A DNA stretch of 51,223 nt from an uncultured Rhodopila sp. (GCF_903915725.1 NZ_CAIWTY010000030.1:1-51223), one strand, 5' to 3'. Positions 16,646-29,210 are shown, numbered from the stretch's first letter. The notes: generated by a model not told the origin, from the sequence alone. Program-made: numbers and translations.

Positions 16646-18328
16646 ATGGCACAAGAGATTATCTACGGATCACGGGCCCGTTCCAGGATCATGAGCGGCA
16701 TCGATAAACTGGCCGACACCGTTTCGATCACGATGGGCCCGCGAGGACGCAATGTCCTGATCGAGCATCGCACGTCCGGCCTGCTGCCGTTGCTGACGCG
16801 CGACGGAATGACCGTAATCGAGTATCTTCTGTTCGGGGATCGGATCGAAGATCTCGGCATCCATCTGATCCGCCAGATGGCCCGGGAGATGTCCAAGTCC
16901 GTCGGCGACGGAACATCAACAACGGTCGCCCTTATGCGTTGCATCGCCCGGGAGGCGACCCGGGGCATGGCGGCCGGTTTGAACTCCCGCGACCTGCGCA
17001 TCGGCATCAACCTGGCTGTTCAGGCGGTGATCGCGGAGCTTGCCGCCATGGCCGGGCCTTGCCGGGATGAAGAGTCGATCAAGCGTATCGCAGCGCTTGC
17101 GGCGCATGATGCCGAAGAAATCGGCGCCCTCATCTCCAATGCCATCGGCGAAGCAGGTGCCAGCGGCACGGTTGTCATCGAACTGGGCAACGGGCGCAAC
17201 GACGAAATCGAGGTGGTGACCGGGATGAAATGGGAGCAAGGCTACCGGTCGCCGTACTTCATCACCGATCGCGACCGCAGCGTGGCGGAGATAGCCAATC
17301 CGCTCGTGCTCATTTACGATCGCCGCATTGATGAGTTCTCCGAACTCATTCCTGTCCTGGAACTGGCGCGGAACCGGCAGCGCGGGTTGCTCATTGTTGC
17401 CGAGAACTTTGCGGAAGCGGCTTTGCCGGGGATCCTGTTGAACCATATACGCGGGAACCTCCACGCCATTGCGGTTCGGTCGCCCGGGCACGGTGATACA
17501 CGCTACGAACGGCTGATTGACCTGGCCATCATGACCGGGGGCAAGGCGATACTCGAGGTCGAGGGAAGTTCGCTGGCATCGGTTACTCTTGATGACCTCG
17601 GAAGCGCCACGAAGGTTACCGTGACGGAAGATTTTACCACGCTTGTGGGCGGCGGCGGAGACCCGGCCTTGATCACCGACAGGATCGCAAGCCTGAGGCA
17701 TCAGATCGAGCAGCGGCGAGACGCTGATCCGACCAAAGGCTCGCCAAAAGGCGCGCTGGCGGAAATGGAGACGTTGAAAGAACGGCTTGGTTCTTTGATA
17801 GGGCGCGTCACCAACGTCAAGGTCGGCGGTGGCACCGACGTGGAAATCAAGGAACGCCAGCAGCGCGCAGAAAATGCCTATAATTCGGCGATGGCTGCGA
17901 TGGCTGAAGGCGTGGTGCCCGGAGGTGGCGTGGCGCTGGCGCGTTGCACCAGAGCGCTTGACCGTTGCCGTGGTGAAAATATCGGCCAGGACAGAGGCAT
18001 CGCCATTATCAAGACGGCATTGAAGGAACCGATATCGCGTATCAGCGGGAATGCCGGCTACAACCCCGCGGAAGTGTTCTTCAACGTAACACGCTCCACG
18101 AATCCGAACTGGTGCTTTGATGCACGGACCGGAGAGTACGGGGACGCCTACGAACTTGGCGTGATCGATCCGGTACGGGTTACCAGGCTCGCTGTTTTGA
18201 AAGCTGCCAGTACAGCGAGCATGTTGCTGACGACCGACTGCGTCGTAGCGGATATAAGGCCCGACGACCCGACGTTCGGCTTTACTCCTGAATGGGCGGC
18301 AGCCACCCGGGAGGACCCGCGAGCATGA
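16646..18328 (+). CDS. mmoG: MmoG, GroEL-like chaperonin of the sMMO cluster
   Basis: MmoG is a divergent GroEL homologue needed for sMMO expression, thought to fold MmoR and/or the hydroxylase. The 560-residue sequence retains chaperonin landmarks: TMGPRGRNVLIEH, the ATP-site GDGTSTTVALM, DDLGSATKVTVTEDFT, VKVGGGTDVEIKERQQRAENA and EGVVPGGGVALAR. It lacks the Gly-Met repeat tail of housekeeping GroEL, and no groES is adjacent, as expected for MmoG. ATG 16646 follows GGGGGAAG; a TTG at 16595 is rejected. Confidence 0.95.
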   Translation: MAQEIIYGSRARSRIMSGIDKLADTVSITMGPRGRNVLIEHRTSGLLPLLTRDGMTVIEYLLFGDRIEDLGIHLIRQMAREMSKSVGDGTSTTVALMRCIAREATRGMAAGLNSRDLRIGINLAVQAVIAELAAMAGPCRDEESIKRIAALAAHDAEEIGALISNAIGEAGASGTVVIELGNGRNDEIEVVTGMKWEQGYRSPYFITDRDRSVAEIANPLVLIYDRRIDEFSELIPVLELARNRQRGLLIVAENFAEAALPGILLNHIRGNLHAIAVRSPGHGDTRYERLIDLAIMTGGKAILEVEGSSLASVTLDDLGSATKVTVTEDFTTLVGGGGDPALITDRIASLRHQIEQRRDADPTKGSPKGALAEMETLKERLGSLIGRVTNVKVGGGTDVEIKERQQRAENAYNSAMAAMAEGVVPGGGVALARCTRALDRCRGENIGQDRGIAIIKTALKEPISRISGNAGYNPAEVFFNVTRSTNPNWCFDARTGEYGDAYELGVIDPVRVTRLAVLKAASTASMLLTTDCVVADIRPDDPTFGFTPEWAAATREDPRA

Positions 18329-18360
18329 GGGGGCTGCGCCAGCCTATACTGAGACTTAGT

Positions 18361-18376
18361 TTGGCCTCGATTTGCT
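18361..18376 (+). promoter_or_regulatory. Sigma-54-like element with shortened spacing before xoxF
   Basis: TTGGCCTCGATTTGCT resembles the two perfect sigma-54 promoters of the island (TTGGCACGTCGATTGCT) but has nine rather than ten bases between GG and GC. It is either a degraded promoter or chance. Confidence 0.25.
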
Positions 18377-18593
18377 AACCGCTATGGAGCGATTTTGTAT
18401 GTCATAGGCTTCGGTTAACAGGAATTCCACCAGAAGTGTCGTTTCTGAAGGACTGTGTCGCAACCGCGACGGCAGCAATGCGGTTGGTTGGCGCGAGAAT
18501 GATAGCGATAACAAACGACCACAATAATGCTGCCGTGATGAATGTCGGACGATTTCTCCGGCGGGGAACGTCTGTTCGGCTTGCCAGACGTCT

Positions 18594-18656
<63 letters not shown>

Positions 18657-18690
18657 CTTGAAGACTATCAACCGACGAAGGGAAAACGAA

Positions 18691-20502
18691 ATGCGAAGAA
18701 CATCTCTCAAAGCGACTTTGACGACGGGCGCACTTTTGTCATCGGTCCTGATGGCGCCCGGGGTCATGGCCCAAACCATCCCGGCCTCGGCCGGAAAGGA
18801 ATGGCCGACACCGGCTGGCAGTCTCAATGGCCAACGATTTTCCGCCCTCAACCAGATCACCACTCAGAACGCAGGCAAGCTTCAGGTTGCCTGGACGTTT
18901 TCGACCGGTGTGCTGCGCGGACATGAAGGCGCGCCGCTCGTCGTCGGGGACGTGATGTATGTGCATGCGCCGTTCCCCAACACGGTTTTCGCGCTGGACC
19001 TGAACAACGACGGCAAGATCCTTTGGAAGTATGAGCCGAAACAGGACCCCAACGTCATTCCGGTGATGTGCTGCGACACCGTCAACCGCGGCGTGGCCTA
19101 TGGCGACGGGAAGGTTTTCCTGCACCAGGCCGATACCACCCTGGTCGCGCTTGATGCCAAGACCGGCAATGTCGTGTGGTCGGTTAAGACCGACGATCCG
19201 GCCAAGGGTGCGACCGGCACCGATGCGCCGCTGGTCGTCAAGGACAAGGTCTATGTCGGCGTCTCCGGCGGGGAGTTCGGCGTGCGCGGCTGGCTGACGG
19301 CTTACGATGTCAAGGACGGCAAGCAGGTCTGGCGCGGCTACTCGATCGGGCCGGACAGCGACACGCTGATTGTTCCGGGCAAGACGACCAACCTCGGGAA
19401 GCCGGTCGCGGCAGGGTCCAGTACCTCCACCTGGGAGGGTGATCAGTGGAAGATCGGCGGGGGTGCGACCTGGGGCTGGAAGTCGTATGATCCTCAGACG
19501 AACCTGATCTTCTACGGCTCCGGCAACCCGTCGACCTGGAACCCGAAGCAGCGTCCGGGCGACAACAAGTACTCGATGACCATTTGGGCGCGCGATGCCG
19601 ATACCGGCGCGGTCAAGTGGGTCTACCAGATGACGCCGCACGACCAATGGGATTATGACGGCGTCAACGAGATGGTCCTGGTGGACCAGGAGATCGACGG
19701 CAAGCCGCGCCACCTTCTGGTGCATTTCGACCGGAACGGCTTCAGCTATACGCTCGACCGCAACAACGGCGCGTTGCTGGTCGCCGCGAAATTTGATCCG
19801 GCGGTGAACTGGGCATCCAGGGTCGATCTGGACCCCAAGAGCGAGAATTACGGGCGGCCGGAGGTTCTTCCGCAGTATTCGACGGAACATAATGGCGAGG
19901 ACGTCAATACCACGAATATCTGCCCGGCCGCGCTTGGAAGCAAGGACGAACAGCCGTCGGCCTTCTCACCGCAGACCGGTTTGTTCTACGTGCCAACCAA
20001 TCACGTCTGCATGGACTATGAGCCGTTCCGCGTTTCATATACTGCGGGGCAGCCCTATGTCGGTGCGACGCTCTCGATGTTTCCGCCCAAGGGCGAGACA
20101 AATATGGGAAACTTCATCGCCTGGGACGCTCGCACAGGCAAGATCGTCTGGTCTGATCCGGAACAGTTCTCGGTCTGGTCGGGTGCTCTTGCCACGGCCG
20201 GCAACGTGGTATTCTACGGCACGCTCGAAGGCTATCTCAAGGCCGTGGACGCGGCGACCGGGAAGGAGCTTTATCGGTTCAAGACGCCGTCGGGCATTAT
20301 CGGCAACGTCATGACCTATGAGCACGCCGGGCGGCAGTATGTTGCGGTGCTGTCGGGCGTCGGCGGTTGGGCCGGCATCGGTCTCGCTGCCGGCCTCAAT
20401 GATCCACATGCGGGTCTTGGCGCGGTCGGTGGTTATGCGGCGTTGAACCAATACACCTCGCTGGGTGGCTCCTTGACGGTTTTTGCACTGCCCCGGAACT
20501 AA
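18691..20502 (+). CDS. xoxF: Lanthanide-dependent PQQ methanol dehydrogenase XoxF
   Basis: XoxF oxidises methanol (and often formaldehyde) in the periplasm using PQQ and a rare-earth ion. The 603-residue protein has a signal peptide cleaved near MAQTIPAS. The adjacent disulfide cysteines C127-C128 (VMCCDT) and the tryptophan-docking beta-propeller repeats are present. The decisive motif is D321-Y-D323 ([10 protein letters not shown]): the second aspartate is the lanthanide ligand, replaced by alanine in calcium-type MxaF. E in GGEFGVRGW and N in [10 protein letters not shown] complete the metal site. ATG 18691 follows GAAGGGAAAACGAA; a longer ORF reaching through the CT repeat is rejected. 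An intrinsic terminator follows. Confidence 0.97.
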   Translation: MRRTSLKATLTTGALLSSVLMAPGVMAQTIPASAGKEWPTPAGSLNGQRFSALNQITTQNAGKLQVAWTFSTGVLRGHEGAPLVVGDVMYVHAPFPNTVFALDLNNDGKILWKYEPKQDPNVIPVMCCDTVNRGVAYGDGKVFLHQADTTLVALDAKTGNVVWSVKTDDPAKGATGTDAPLVVKDKVYVGVSGGEFGVRGWLTAYDVKDGKQVWRGYSIGPDSDTLIVPGKTTNLGKPVAAGSSTSTWEGDQWKIGGGATWGWKSYDPQTNLIFYGSGNPSTWNPKQRPGDNKYSMTIWARDADTGAVKWVYQMTPHDQWDYDGVNEMVLVDQEIDGKPRHLLVHFDRNGFSYTLDRNNGALLVAAKFDPAVNWASRVDLDPKSENYGRPEVLPQYSTEHNGEDVNTTNICPAALGSKDEQPSAFSPQTGLFYVPTNHVCMDYEPFRVSYTAGQPYVGATLSMFPPKGETNMGNFIAWDARTGKIVWSDPEQFSVWSGALATAGNVVFYGTLEGYLKAVDAATGKELYRFKTPSGIIGNVMTYEHAGRQYVAVLSGVGGWAGIGLAAGLNDPHAGLGAVGGYAALNQYTSLGGSLTVFALPRN

Positions 20503-20519
20503 CGCGGCGCCGGAGCGTC

Positions 20520-20564
20520 GGGCCGGCGCCGGGGGCGGCAACCCGGGCGCCGGCCCGTCTTTTT
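20520..20564 (+). terminator. Rho-independent terminator after xoxF
   Basis: GGGCCGGCGCC and its exact complement GGCGCCGGCCC (11 bp) enclose a 15-base loop, followed by GTCTTTTT. It isolates xoxF from the separately promoted xoxG. Confidence 0.88.
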
Positions 20565-20701
20565 GTGCGTTTCGGTAGGAGGATCGCCGGCAACCATGAA
20601 GTAGCAGCCGATCGGGCCAGCGGGCCGGCACACCACGACGCGATCGACGACGGCCCGGCGCCCTCCTCGCTGTCTCAGGATCAAGTGCACAGAAGCACGA
20701 C

Positions 20702-20740
20702 ATGTATCGGCATTATACAATTTCGTTCAACTTTCATACA
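20702..20740 (+). promoter_or_regulatory. Candidate activator site before the xoxG promoter
   Basis: ATGTATCGGCATTATACA and CTTTCATACA lie about 85-120 bp before the sigma-54 site, the same arrangement seen before mmoX (8401-8447). A shared MmoR-type enhancer is inferred. Confidence 0.35.
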
Positions 20741-20824
20741 GTGAAGCAAGCGAGCGCAGTCAAGAACTCCCGTACTCGCCATGCAAACCCTGGCAGTCTC
20801 TCATGTTTTGCCGCAGTCGATTGG

Positions 20825-20841
20825 TTGGCACGTCGATTGCT
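20825..20841 (+). promoter_or_regulatory. Sigma-54 promoter of xoxG (and perhaps the formaldehyde gene)
   Basis: TTGGCACGTCGATTGCT differs from the mmo promoter at one non-critical spacer base. The predicted start near 20853 leaves about 140 nt before the GTG of the cytochrome gene. Only the mmo operon and this gene carry such a site in the window. Confidence 0.88.
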
Positions 20842-20992
20842 TAACAACAAACGGCTTGGCAAGGCATAGTCGGTCTTCGTCATCCGCAAATTTGTAACCT
20901 GCAAATAAGACGTCGACGGTTGTTGTGTTGGAGTCCGCGAGGCAAAGCGGATTTCGATCTACGCTTCGGCTACAAAACCAGGGAGGATCGAG

Positions 20993-21511
20993 GTGGTAAC
21001 CTTCACGCGCAATCTAATTGCCATTTGTTTTGCAACAACTCTCATGATCGGCTTCGGACGCGCCGAAGAACCGGCCGATCCTGCCGCGGTAAGTTCCGAC
21101 GACGGAAAGTATTTCGACAAAGACGGCAGACCGACCTACAAGGTGGACAAGGGCGGAAAGGTTGATTTCTACACCTACAACGGATTTGTTCGCTATTCGG
21201 CGAACTGCATGCATTGCCATGGGCCCGACGGGCTGGGCTCCACCTACGCTCCGGCGCTGGTCAGCTCGCTGAAGACTCTTGACTATGCGGACGTGCTTAC
21301 CACTGTTGCGAACGGCAAGAAGGAAGTCTCGGAGTCCAAGCAGCTTGTCATGCCTTCGCTTGGCGAGGATAGAAACGTCATGTGCTACATCGACTCGATC
21401 TATATTTACTTGCGAGCCCGTTCGAACGACGCGATCGGCCGCGGGCGGCCCGCCGACCATGAGCCAAAACCCGCCGGTTTCAGTGAGACTGTCAATGGCT
21501 GCATGGGCTGA
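20993..21511 (+). CDS. xoxG: XoxG/MxaG-like cytochrome c (cL), electron acceptor of XoxF
   Basis: This 172-residue periplasmic protein has a signal peptide ending near GRAEE and a single haem motif CMHCH in the context YNGFVRYSANCMHCHGPDGL, typical of XoxG-type cytochromes. A methionine in QLVMPSLGED is the probable axial ligand. It would accept electrons from XoxF and pass them to the respiratory chain. The GTG start at 20993 has a GGGAGGATCGAG site. No xoxJ gene accompanies it. It has its own sigma-54 promoter, 86 bp ahead of the formaldehyde dehydrogenase gene. Confidence 0.88.
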   Translation: MVTFTRNLIAICFATTLMIGFGRAEEPADPAAVSSDDGKYFDKDGRPTYKVDKGGKVDFYTYNGFVRYSANCMHCHGPDGLGSTYAPALVSSLKTLDYADVLTTVANGKKEVSESKQLVMPSLGEDRNVMCYIDSIYIYLRARSNDAIGRGRPADHEPKPAGFSETVNGCMG

Positions 21512-21596
21512 GCGCGAGCGCCGAACAGTGAACTTCCGAGACATAGCAGCCGCCGGGAACACCGGCCGGCCAGCTCCGTGAACTGGAGACATTGAA

Positions 21597-22706
21597 ATGA
21601 GAACGCGCGCTGCAGTCGCACGCCAGGCGGGCCGGACGCTCAGTCTTGAAACCGTTGAACTCGAAGGCCCCCGCGCGGGCGAGGTGCTTGTCGAGATCAA
21701 GGCCACCGGCATCTGTCACACCGACGAGTTCACGCTGTCCGGATCGGATCCGGAGGGCATCTTTCCCGCCATCCTCGGCCATGAGGGCGCTGGAATCGTC
21801 GCGGAGGTCGGCGCCGGCGTGACGTCCTTGAAGAAGGGCGATCACGTCATTCCGCTGTACACCCCCGAATGCCGGCAATGCGAGTATTGCCTCAGCCGCA
21901 AGACCAACCTCTGCGTCGCCATCCGGGCGACGCAGGGCCGCGGTCTGATGCCCGACGGCACCAGCCGGTTTTCGTCGGACGGCGAGCCGATCATGCATTA
22001 CATGGGCACATCGACCTTTTCGAACTTCACGGTGCTGCCGGAGATTGCTCTGGCAAAGATCCGAGAGGATGCGCCGTTCGACAAGGTCTGCTACATCGGC
22101 TGCGGCGTTACCACCGGCATCGGCGCTGTCATCAATACCGCCAAGGTGGAGCCGGGAGCCCGCGTGGTGGTGTTCGGTCTCGGCGGAATCGGCCTCAATG
22201 TGTTGCAAGGCGCGAGACTGGCGGGAGCGGAGATGATCGTCGGTGTTGATCTCAATCCGCGCCGGGTTGCCATGGCCGAGAAGTTCGGCATGACGCACTT
22301 CGTCAATCCCGCCGAAGTTCAAGGCGATTTGGTCCCCTATCTCGTGGGCCTGACCAAGGGAGGCGCAGACTACAGCTTCGAATGCATCGGCAACGTGAAG
22401 GTGATGCGGCAGGCGCTGGAATGCGCTCATCGCGGCTGGGGAAAGTCCATCGTCGTCGGTGTCGCCGGCGCCGGGCAGGAGATTTCGACACGCCCCTTCC
22501 AATTGGTGACCGGGCGGGTATGGATGGGCACGGCGTTTGGCGGCGCCCGTGGCCGCACTGACGTCCCTCGCATCGTCGACTGGTACATGGATGGCCGCAT
22601 CAACATCGATGACCTGATCACCCATGTCTTGCCATTCGAGCAGATCAACGAGGGTTTCGAACTGATGCGCAGCGGTGAAAGCATCCGAACCGTGGTGACC
22701 TACTAG
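21597..22706 (+). CDS. frmA: S-(hydroxymethyl)glutathione dehydrogenase (class III ADH)
   Basis: The enzyme oxidises the glutathione-formaldehyde adduct to S-formylglutathione with NAD. The 369-residue sequence shows the catalytic zinc region (GICHTDEFTLSG, GHEGAGIVAEVGAGV), the structural zinc cysteines in CRQCEYCLSRKTNLC, the NAD loop GLGGIGLNV and the class III signature around MHYMGTSTFSNFTVLPE. It follows xoxG on the same strand, so formaldehyde from methanol oxidation can be handled at once. ATG 21597 has CTGGAGAC upstream. No S-formylglutathione hydrolase gene is seen in the window. Confidence 0.96.
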   Translation: MRTRAAVARQAGRTLSLETVELEGPRAGEVLVEIKATGICHTDEFTLSGSDPEGIFPAILGHEGAGIVAEVGAGVTSLKKGDHVIPLYTPECRQCEYCLSRKTNLCVAIRATQGRGLMPDGTSRFSSDGEPIMHYMGTSTFSNFTVLPEIALAKIREDAPFDKVCYIGCGVTTGIGAVINTAKVEPGARVVVFGLGGIGLNVLQGARLAGAEMIVGVDLNPRRVAMAEKFGMTHFVNPAEVQGDLVPYLVGLTKGGADYSFECIGNVKVMRQALECAHRGWGKSIVVGVAGAGQEISTRPFQLVTGRVWMGTAFGGARGRTDVPRIVDWYMDGRINIDDLITHVLPFEQINEGFELMRSGESIRTVVTY

Positions 22707-22712
22707 GCGCAT

Positions 22713-22740
22713 GCCGGCCGGCGGCCCTCGATCGGCCGGC
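22713..22740. terminator. Possible bidirectional terminator between frmA and gfa
   Basis: GCCGGCCG and CGGCCGGC form an 8-bp stem in the 48-bp space between the two convergent genes. No T-tract is present, so activity is uncertain. Confidence 0.4.
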
Positions 22741-22754
22741 CGGCCGGTGCACGC

Positions 22755-23333
22755 TCAGTTCCGGAGCGCCCCGGACGCCTTCGCAACGTGGGTGGCAATC
22801 GCATCCATCAGCGGCGGCGAGAGACAGTCATAAGGTTCCAGGGCTAACTCCTTCAGCCGGTGCCGGATTCCGGACATTCTGTCCGGTTCAACCCCCGATT
22901 CGATAACAGACGAAACGAAAGCAGCGAAACCGGGCGGTGGCCAACCGGTCTCCTGGAAGAGTTCCGGATGGATGAAATCAAAGCCGTAGAATGGGTGATT
23001 TTTGTTCTCAATGCGGCCGTAAAGGTGAACTCCGCAGCCCTTGCATGCGTGGCGTTGGATGGCAGCGGTCGGATCCACGATGTACAGCTTGCCCTCGTTT
23101 TGGGCAACCTGCAAATGTTCCTTCGAAACAACTGCCACAACCGAGAAGTCCGCACCCGCCGGTTTCCAGCATTTGGTGCATCCGCAGGCATGATTATAAG
23201 CGATCGACCCTTCGATCTTGATTTTGACCGCGTCATGAACACATTTTCAAAACAGTGTTCCACCGCTGAAAGCCGGCGCGGCGGGCCTTAAGCCCCCATC
23301 CACCACCGGATGTATATAAATTTGCTGGGACAT
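22755..23333 (-). pseudogene. gfa: gfa, glutathione-dependent formaldehyde-activating enzyme, with in-frame UGA at codon 29
   Basis: Gfa speeds condensation of formaldehyde with glutathione. The frame runs 193 codons from ATG 23333 (AACAGGAACAG upstream), the usual Gfa length, and reads MSQQIYIHPVVDGGLRPAAP then [26 protein letters not shown]. The UGA (23249-23247) stands exactly where the family has the first cysteine of the CxC structural zinc pair. The remaining zinc ligands are intact ([16 protein letters not shown]), as is the C-terminus [21 protein letters not shown]. It is therefore a fresh nonsense allele, a sequencing error, or a selenocysteine codon. It faces frmA. Confidence 0.85.
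23202..23217 (-). other. Hairpin 30 nt downstream of the gfa UGA
   Basis: In the gfa message GAUCGA pairs perfectly with UCGAUC around an AGGG loop; the loop begins 35 nt after the UGA. This broadly fits bacterial SECIS geometry (short stem, G in the first two loop bases) but could be chance. Confidence 0.35.
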
Positions 23334-23990
23334 TTTTCTGTTCCTGTTGCTACTGCGGGACGGTGCCTGGTTCCAGCTTCAGAGGCTGAGCTGCGCACCT
23401 TGTTAGTCATATCAATGTCGAATGCCCGAAAGTAGACGAAGAAATGCATCGACATCTTGAACGGTCCGCTGAGTCGCGAGGCCGAGATGAATTTCCACCT
23501 TGAGTCATCTACTGACAAGAAAGCTCTGAATTTACGGCGCACAACTCCTCGTGTGGTCGGTCGATACAGTACGGTTCCGCCAAACCGCGCCGCCGATTGC
23601 CTGCTTGCGCACTGACATCGTCTTCCGTTCCCCCGCGGGTCGCGGGAGGCCATCTCTGTCAGCGATTGACATCTGCGCGGTGGCCGACTGGCAACAGACA
23701 AGCACAGTGGGGCGGTAAATTAATATATCCACGAGAATCCGGGATTATCCGCATGCTTGCTGATTCCATGCGTTGCAAACTGCTTTTGCAGCCGCGCTAT
23801 GGCGTACTGCTTTCTTCTATGTTTCCTCCACAAACTCTTGCGGCGGTGCTGCGAGCACCACCGTTTTTTCAGCGGCTCGAACTGGCGAGATGTCTATCTG
23901 ATTTGAACGAGTGCAGCGAAATCCTCTCGGAATACTGCTGCCGCGAGCGAGGTCCGGGGAATGAAGTCGCTGCGGATTCGCACCGCTTCG
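23334..23990. other. Gap without recognisable gene
   Basis: Only short overlapping frames with no family resemblance are present. The sequence is more A+T-rich than flanking genes and reads as decayed intergenic DNA. Confidence 0.5.
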
Positions 23991-24059
23991 CTAGTGATAC
24001 AGCCCGGCCTGCTCATTCGCCCAGGCGTAGAGGTCCTGATCGTACGGGGTGTTGCTCAT
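23991..24059 (-). pseudogene. DUF29 family N-terminal fossil
   Basis: The 22-codon frame MSNTPYDQDLYAWANEQAGL ends in a TAG. It matches the invariant start of DUF29 proteins (PYDQDFYAWANEQA), which normally continue for over 100 residues; nothing else of the domain is visible. Confidence 0.55.
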
Positions 24060-24129
24060 ACCGCCGTATCGCATGATCCTGCCGGGACGTCACACGAAGC
24101 AGGCCGATACCGCCAGCCCCGGGGCGCCA

Positions 24130-25440
<1,311 letters not shown>

Positions 25441-25978
25441 AAGTGGTCCTGTGGTTTGATGTCAGAAGAACGAGCCGGGTGCGGCCCGGGAAAGGCCGCG
25501 AGTTTCGGCGACCGCGGCCGGCGCTCGGGTCGGAGCGATGCCAGGGTTGCACCGGGTTCGGCGGGTAGCGTCGGCGGGCGTCGCTCGACCAGGACCGGTT
25601 GTCGCCTCCGTCGCCGGCAGCGATAGATGATGCGGCTGCATCGAACCCCCATCGCCGCGCGGATCCAGACAGGTCCGCTCACGGCCGCGTGAACATATCA
25701 ACACGAATAGCTACTCGTGCAGCCGATGCGCCGCCAGCGTTTTCCTGCCCGCCTATCCACGGTGGACCGTCGCACGCAGCCGTCGCGGTTGCAGGCCACC
25801 CGGCGGCCCGACGCTGAACGCCTGGCCAAGACCCCGGTGCTGCCGGTTGAGCGATCCGGGCAGGCAAGGCCACGGCACGCGGATCGCGTGGCGGGGATCG
25901 ATCATCTTGCAACACGCGATCACGGGACGGCCGGTGTGCAGTTTCGGAGGCCGACCCGGCGAAGCGGGGCGCAGCGGT
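25441..25978. other. Gap without recognisable gene
   Basis: This stretch upstream of paaK and downstream of pobA has no frame I can assign. Overlapping high-GC frames are shadow-like. The paaK promoter should lie at its left end. Confidence 0.45.
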
Positions 25979-27331
<1,353 letters not shown>

Positions 27332-27386
27332 TCAGCGGCGGCGCTTATCCTTACCCACGCAGCCCGATAGGCAAAGAGGTCTGTCA

Positions 27387-27510
27387 ATTGCATGAAAACA
27401 TGCGCGGGTCCCCCTCGGCTTCGACCACCTCCGCCGGGACATTGTCGCTGACAAGGTGGCAGGTGGGCGACGCATGCAGGCCCATCTTCGCCTCGATCCG
27501 CGTCACGCTG
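27387..27510 (-). pseudogene. Acyl-CoA dehydrogenase fragment
   Basis: A short frame reads [20 protein letters not shown] then DNVPAEVV, close to the substrate-domain motif of acyl-CoA dehydrogenases (KMGLHGSPTC). Nothing flanking continues the family, so it is a fossil. Confidence 0.45.
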
Positions 27511-27573
27511 ACCGGATTGCGGCGGCCTGCTTCGTTCCAGGCGCCTCCGGGTGGGCTGGATGATCGGCGAACG

Positions 27574-27891
27574 CAGCGGCGGCTGTGCCGGACCTGCGGG
27601 GCGTTTTGCGAGCACGGCGATGATGTCTGTTCGGTCTGCGCGACGCGGTTCGATGGCCAGAACGGCGAGATCGTGACGAGGCTGGACATGCCGAATGCGC
27701 GTGTGCGGCGTCAGGACCGGATTACCTGCGACGAGGAGGAACGGCTGCGCCGGGGATACGATATCGAGGTTTGCTTCCGGTATGCCACTGACGGCGGTGC
27801 TCAGCGGAGGGTCGAGGCGGAGGTCGTCTGCGACGGGTCGAATGTGTTGAGCCTGGTCTATGCGCCGGCCGCCACGCTCGTCCGGGAGGAA
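27574..27891 (+). pseudogene. C-terminal fragment of a helicase-like protein with zinc ribbon
   Basis: The frame contains [19 protein letters not shown], a four-cysteine zinc ribbon, then [20 protein letters not shown] and [16 protein letters not shown]. This resembles the region following the motor in DEAD/DEAH helicases of the YprA/DUF1998 type. The motor domains are missing and the frame continues as antisense of the MFS gene. I read it as a remnant; the family is from memory. Confidence 0.45.
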
Positions 27892-27900
27892 CCCTCCGCT

Positions 27901-29133
27901 TCATATTCCGGCCTCCTGGTAGCGTTGCACCCGCAGCCACGCCACCGCCAGGACCGCCACCAGTATCAGCCAGATCGAGGCACGATTGAGCGGAAACCAG
28001 CCGAGCTGTTCCTGTAGAAAGCCAGCCAGAAAACTCGCGGTCGCGGTGGTGCCGAACACCAGGAAATCGTTCAGGGCCTGCGCCTTGCCACGCTCGGACG
28101 GCTCGTAGCAGGTGGTCACCAGGGTCGTTGCGCCAATGAACAGGAAGTTCCAGCCGATACCGTTCAGCGTCAGGGCAATGCGGAAATGCCATTCGGTTGT
28201 GCCTGTCAGGGCCACTGAAACCCCCGCCAGCAGAACAGCGGCGCCCCAGAACATGACGTTGAGAACGCCGAAACGGTTGATCAGGGTACCGGTAAAGAAC
28301 GACGGGATGAACATGCCCATGACATGCAGAAAGATCACCCAATGGGCTTCGGTGTGCGGCAGTCCGCAGCCGACGATCGCCAAAGGTGAAGCACTCATCA
28401 GGAACGACATTGTGCCGAACGCAATCATTCCGGCGATGACGGCAGCGGCGTAACGAGGCTGTCGTGCGATCTCCAGCAAGCTGCGCGGCGGCATACTGGT
28501 TGGCGTTGTTCCTCCGGTCGTGACCGCTTCCCGCACCGGCGGAAAATCGATGCACGACATGATCGTAAAAACCACGATGTGGACTACAACCATCGTCAGG
28601 TAAGTACCCACGTAGATCGGCATCAGCTTGTCATACGACCACTGCACCATCGCCGGCCCGATGATGCCCGCCATCACTCCGCCCGCTGTTACCCGGGAAA
28701 TCGCTCTTGAGCGATAATCCAGCGGCACCAGTTCCACCGCGGCGAACCGATACATCTGCAAGCTGGCGACGGCGTAGCCCAGGATGACGCCGCCCAGGCA
28801 CATCACCGGCAGACTGGCGCAATACAGTCCGGCCGCGCAGGTCGATGCGCCCGCCATGCCGAACACCGAGCCGACGCGAAAGCCGAACCGGCGCCCCTGC
28901 CTTTGCATCAGCAGAGCGGCCGGAAACACCCACAGCATGACGCCAAGGTGCTGCATCGTCATCGGCAAAGTCGCCAGGCCGCGGATCGGAAAGAACGTGA
29001 TGAAAGAGAGACCGGTCGCGGTGAACATCATTGTATTTGCCGACTGACCAATCGCTTGGCAGGCGATCAGAAGCGCAAGATTTCTCTTTGCAGCGCTCTT
29101 CAGGCGCGGTTCATTCTCTCGGTACGTCCCCAT
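27901..29133 (-). CDS. Major facilitator superfamily transporter
   Basis: This is a 410-residue polytopic membrane protein with about 12 hydrophobic segments. The MFS loop 2-3 pattern appears as [19 protein letters not shown] and its repeat as [16 protein letters not shown]. Sequence such as [21 protein letters not shown] and [19 protein letters not shown] is typical of bacterial MFS proteins of the YfkF/YwoG style. The substrate is unknown; neighbours handling aromatic acids do not prove a role. ATG 29133 or an in-frame ATG at 29169 may be the start. Confidence 0.85.
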   Translation of the reverse strand: MGTYRENEPRLKSAAKRNLALLIACQAIGQSANTMMFTATGLSFITFFPIRGLATLPMTMQHLGVMLWVFPAALLMQRQGRRFGFRVGSVFGMAGASTCAAGLYCASLPVMCLGGVILGYAVASLQMYRFAAVELVPLDYRSRAISRVTAGGVMAGIIGPAMVQWSYDKLMPIYVGTYLTMVVVHIVVFTIMSCIDFPPVREAVTTGGTTPTSMPPRSLLEIARQPRYAAAVIAGMIAFGTMSFLMSASPLAIVGCGLPHTEAHWVIFLHVMGMFIPSFFTGTLINRFGVLNVMFWGAAVLLAGVSVALTGTTEWHFRIALTLNGIGWNFLFIGATTLVTTCYEPSERGKAQALNDFLVFGTTATASFLAGFLQEQLGWFPLNRASIWLILVAVLAVAWLRVQRYQEAGI

Positions 29134-29210
29134 GGAGAAGACTTTACCGGCGATGCGCCCGGACGACATAACCAGGGGCTACAAATCAGCCATGCAGCCC
29201 CTGACTCGTA

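Noticed and set aside
23597..24076. 159-codon plus-strand frame after gfa
   Set aside because: It shows no family resemblance and poor ribosome sites, and it overlaps the DUF29 fossil on the other strand.
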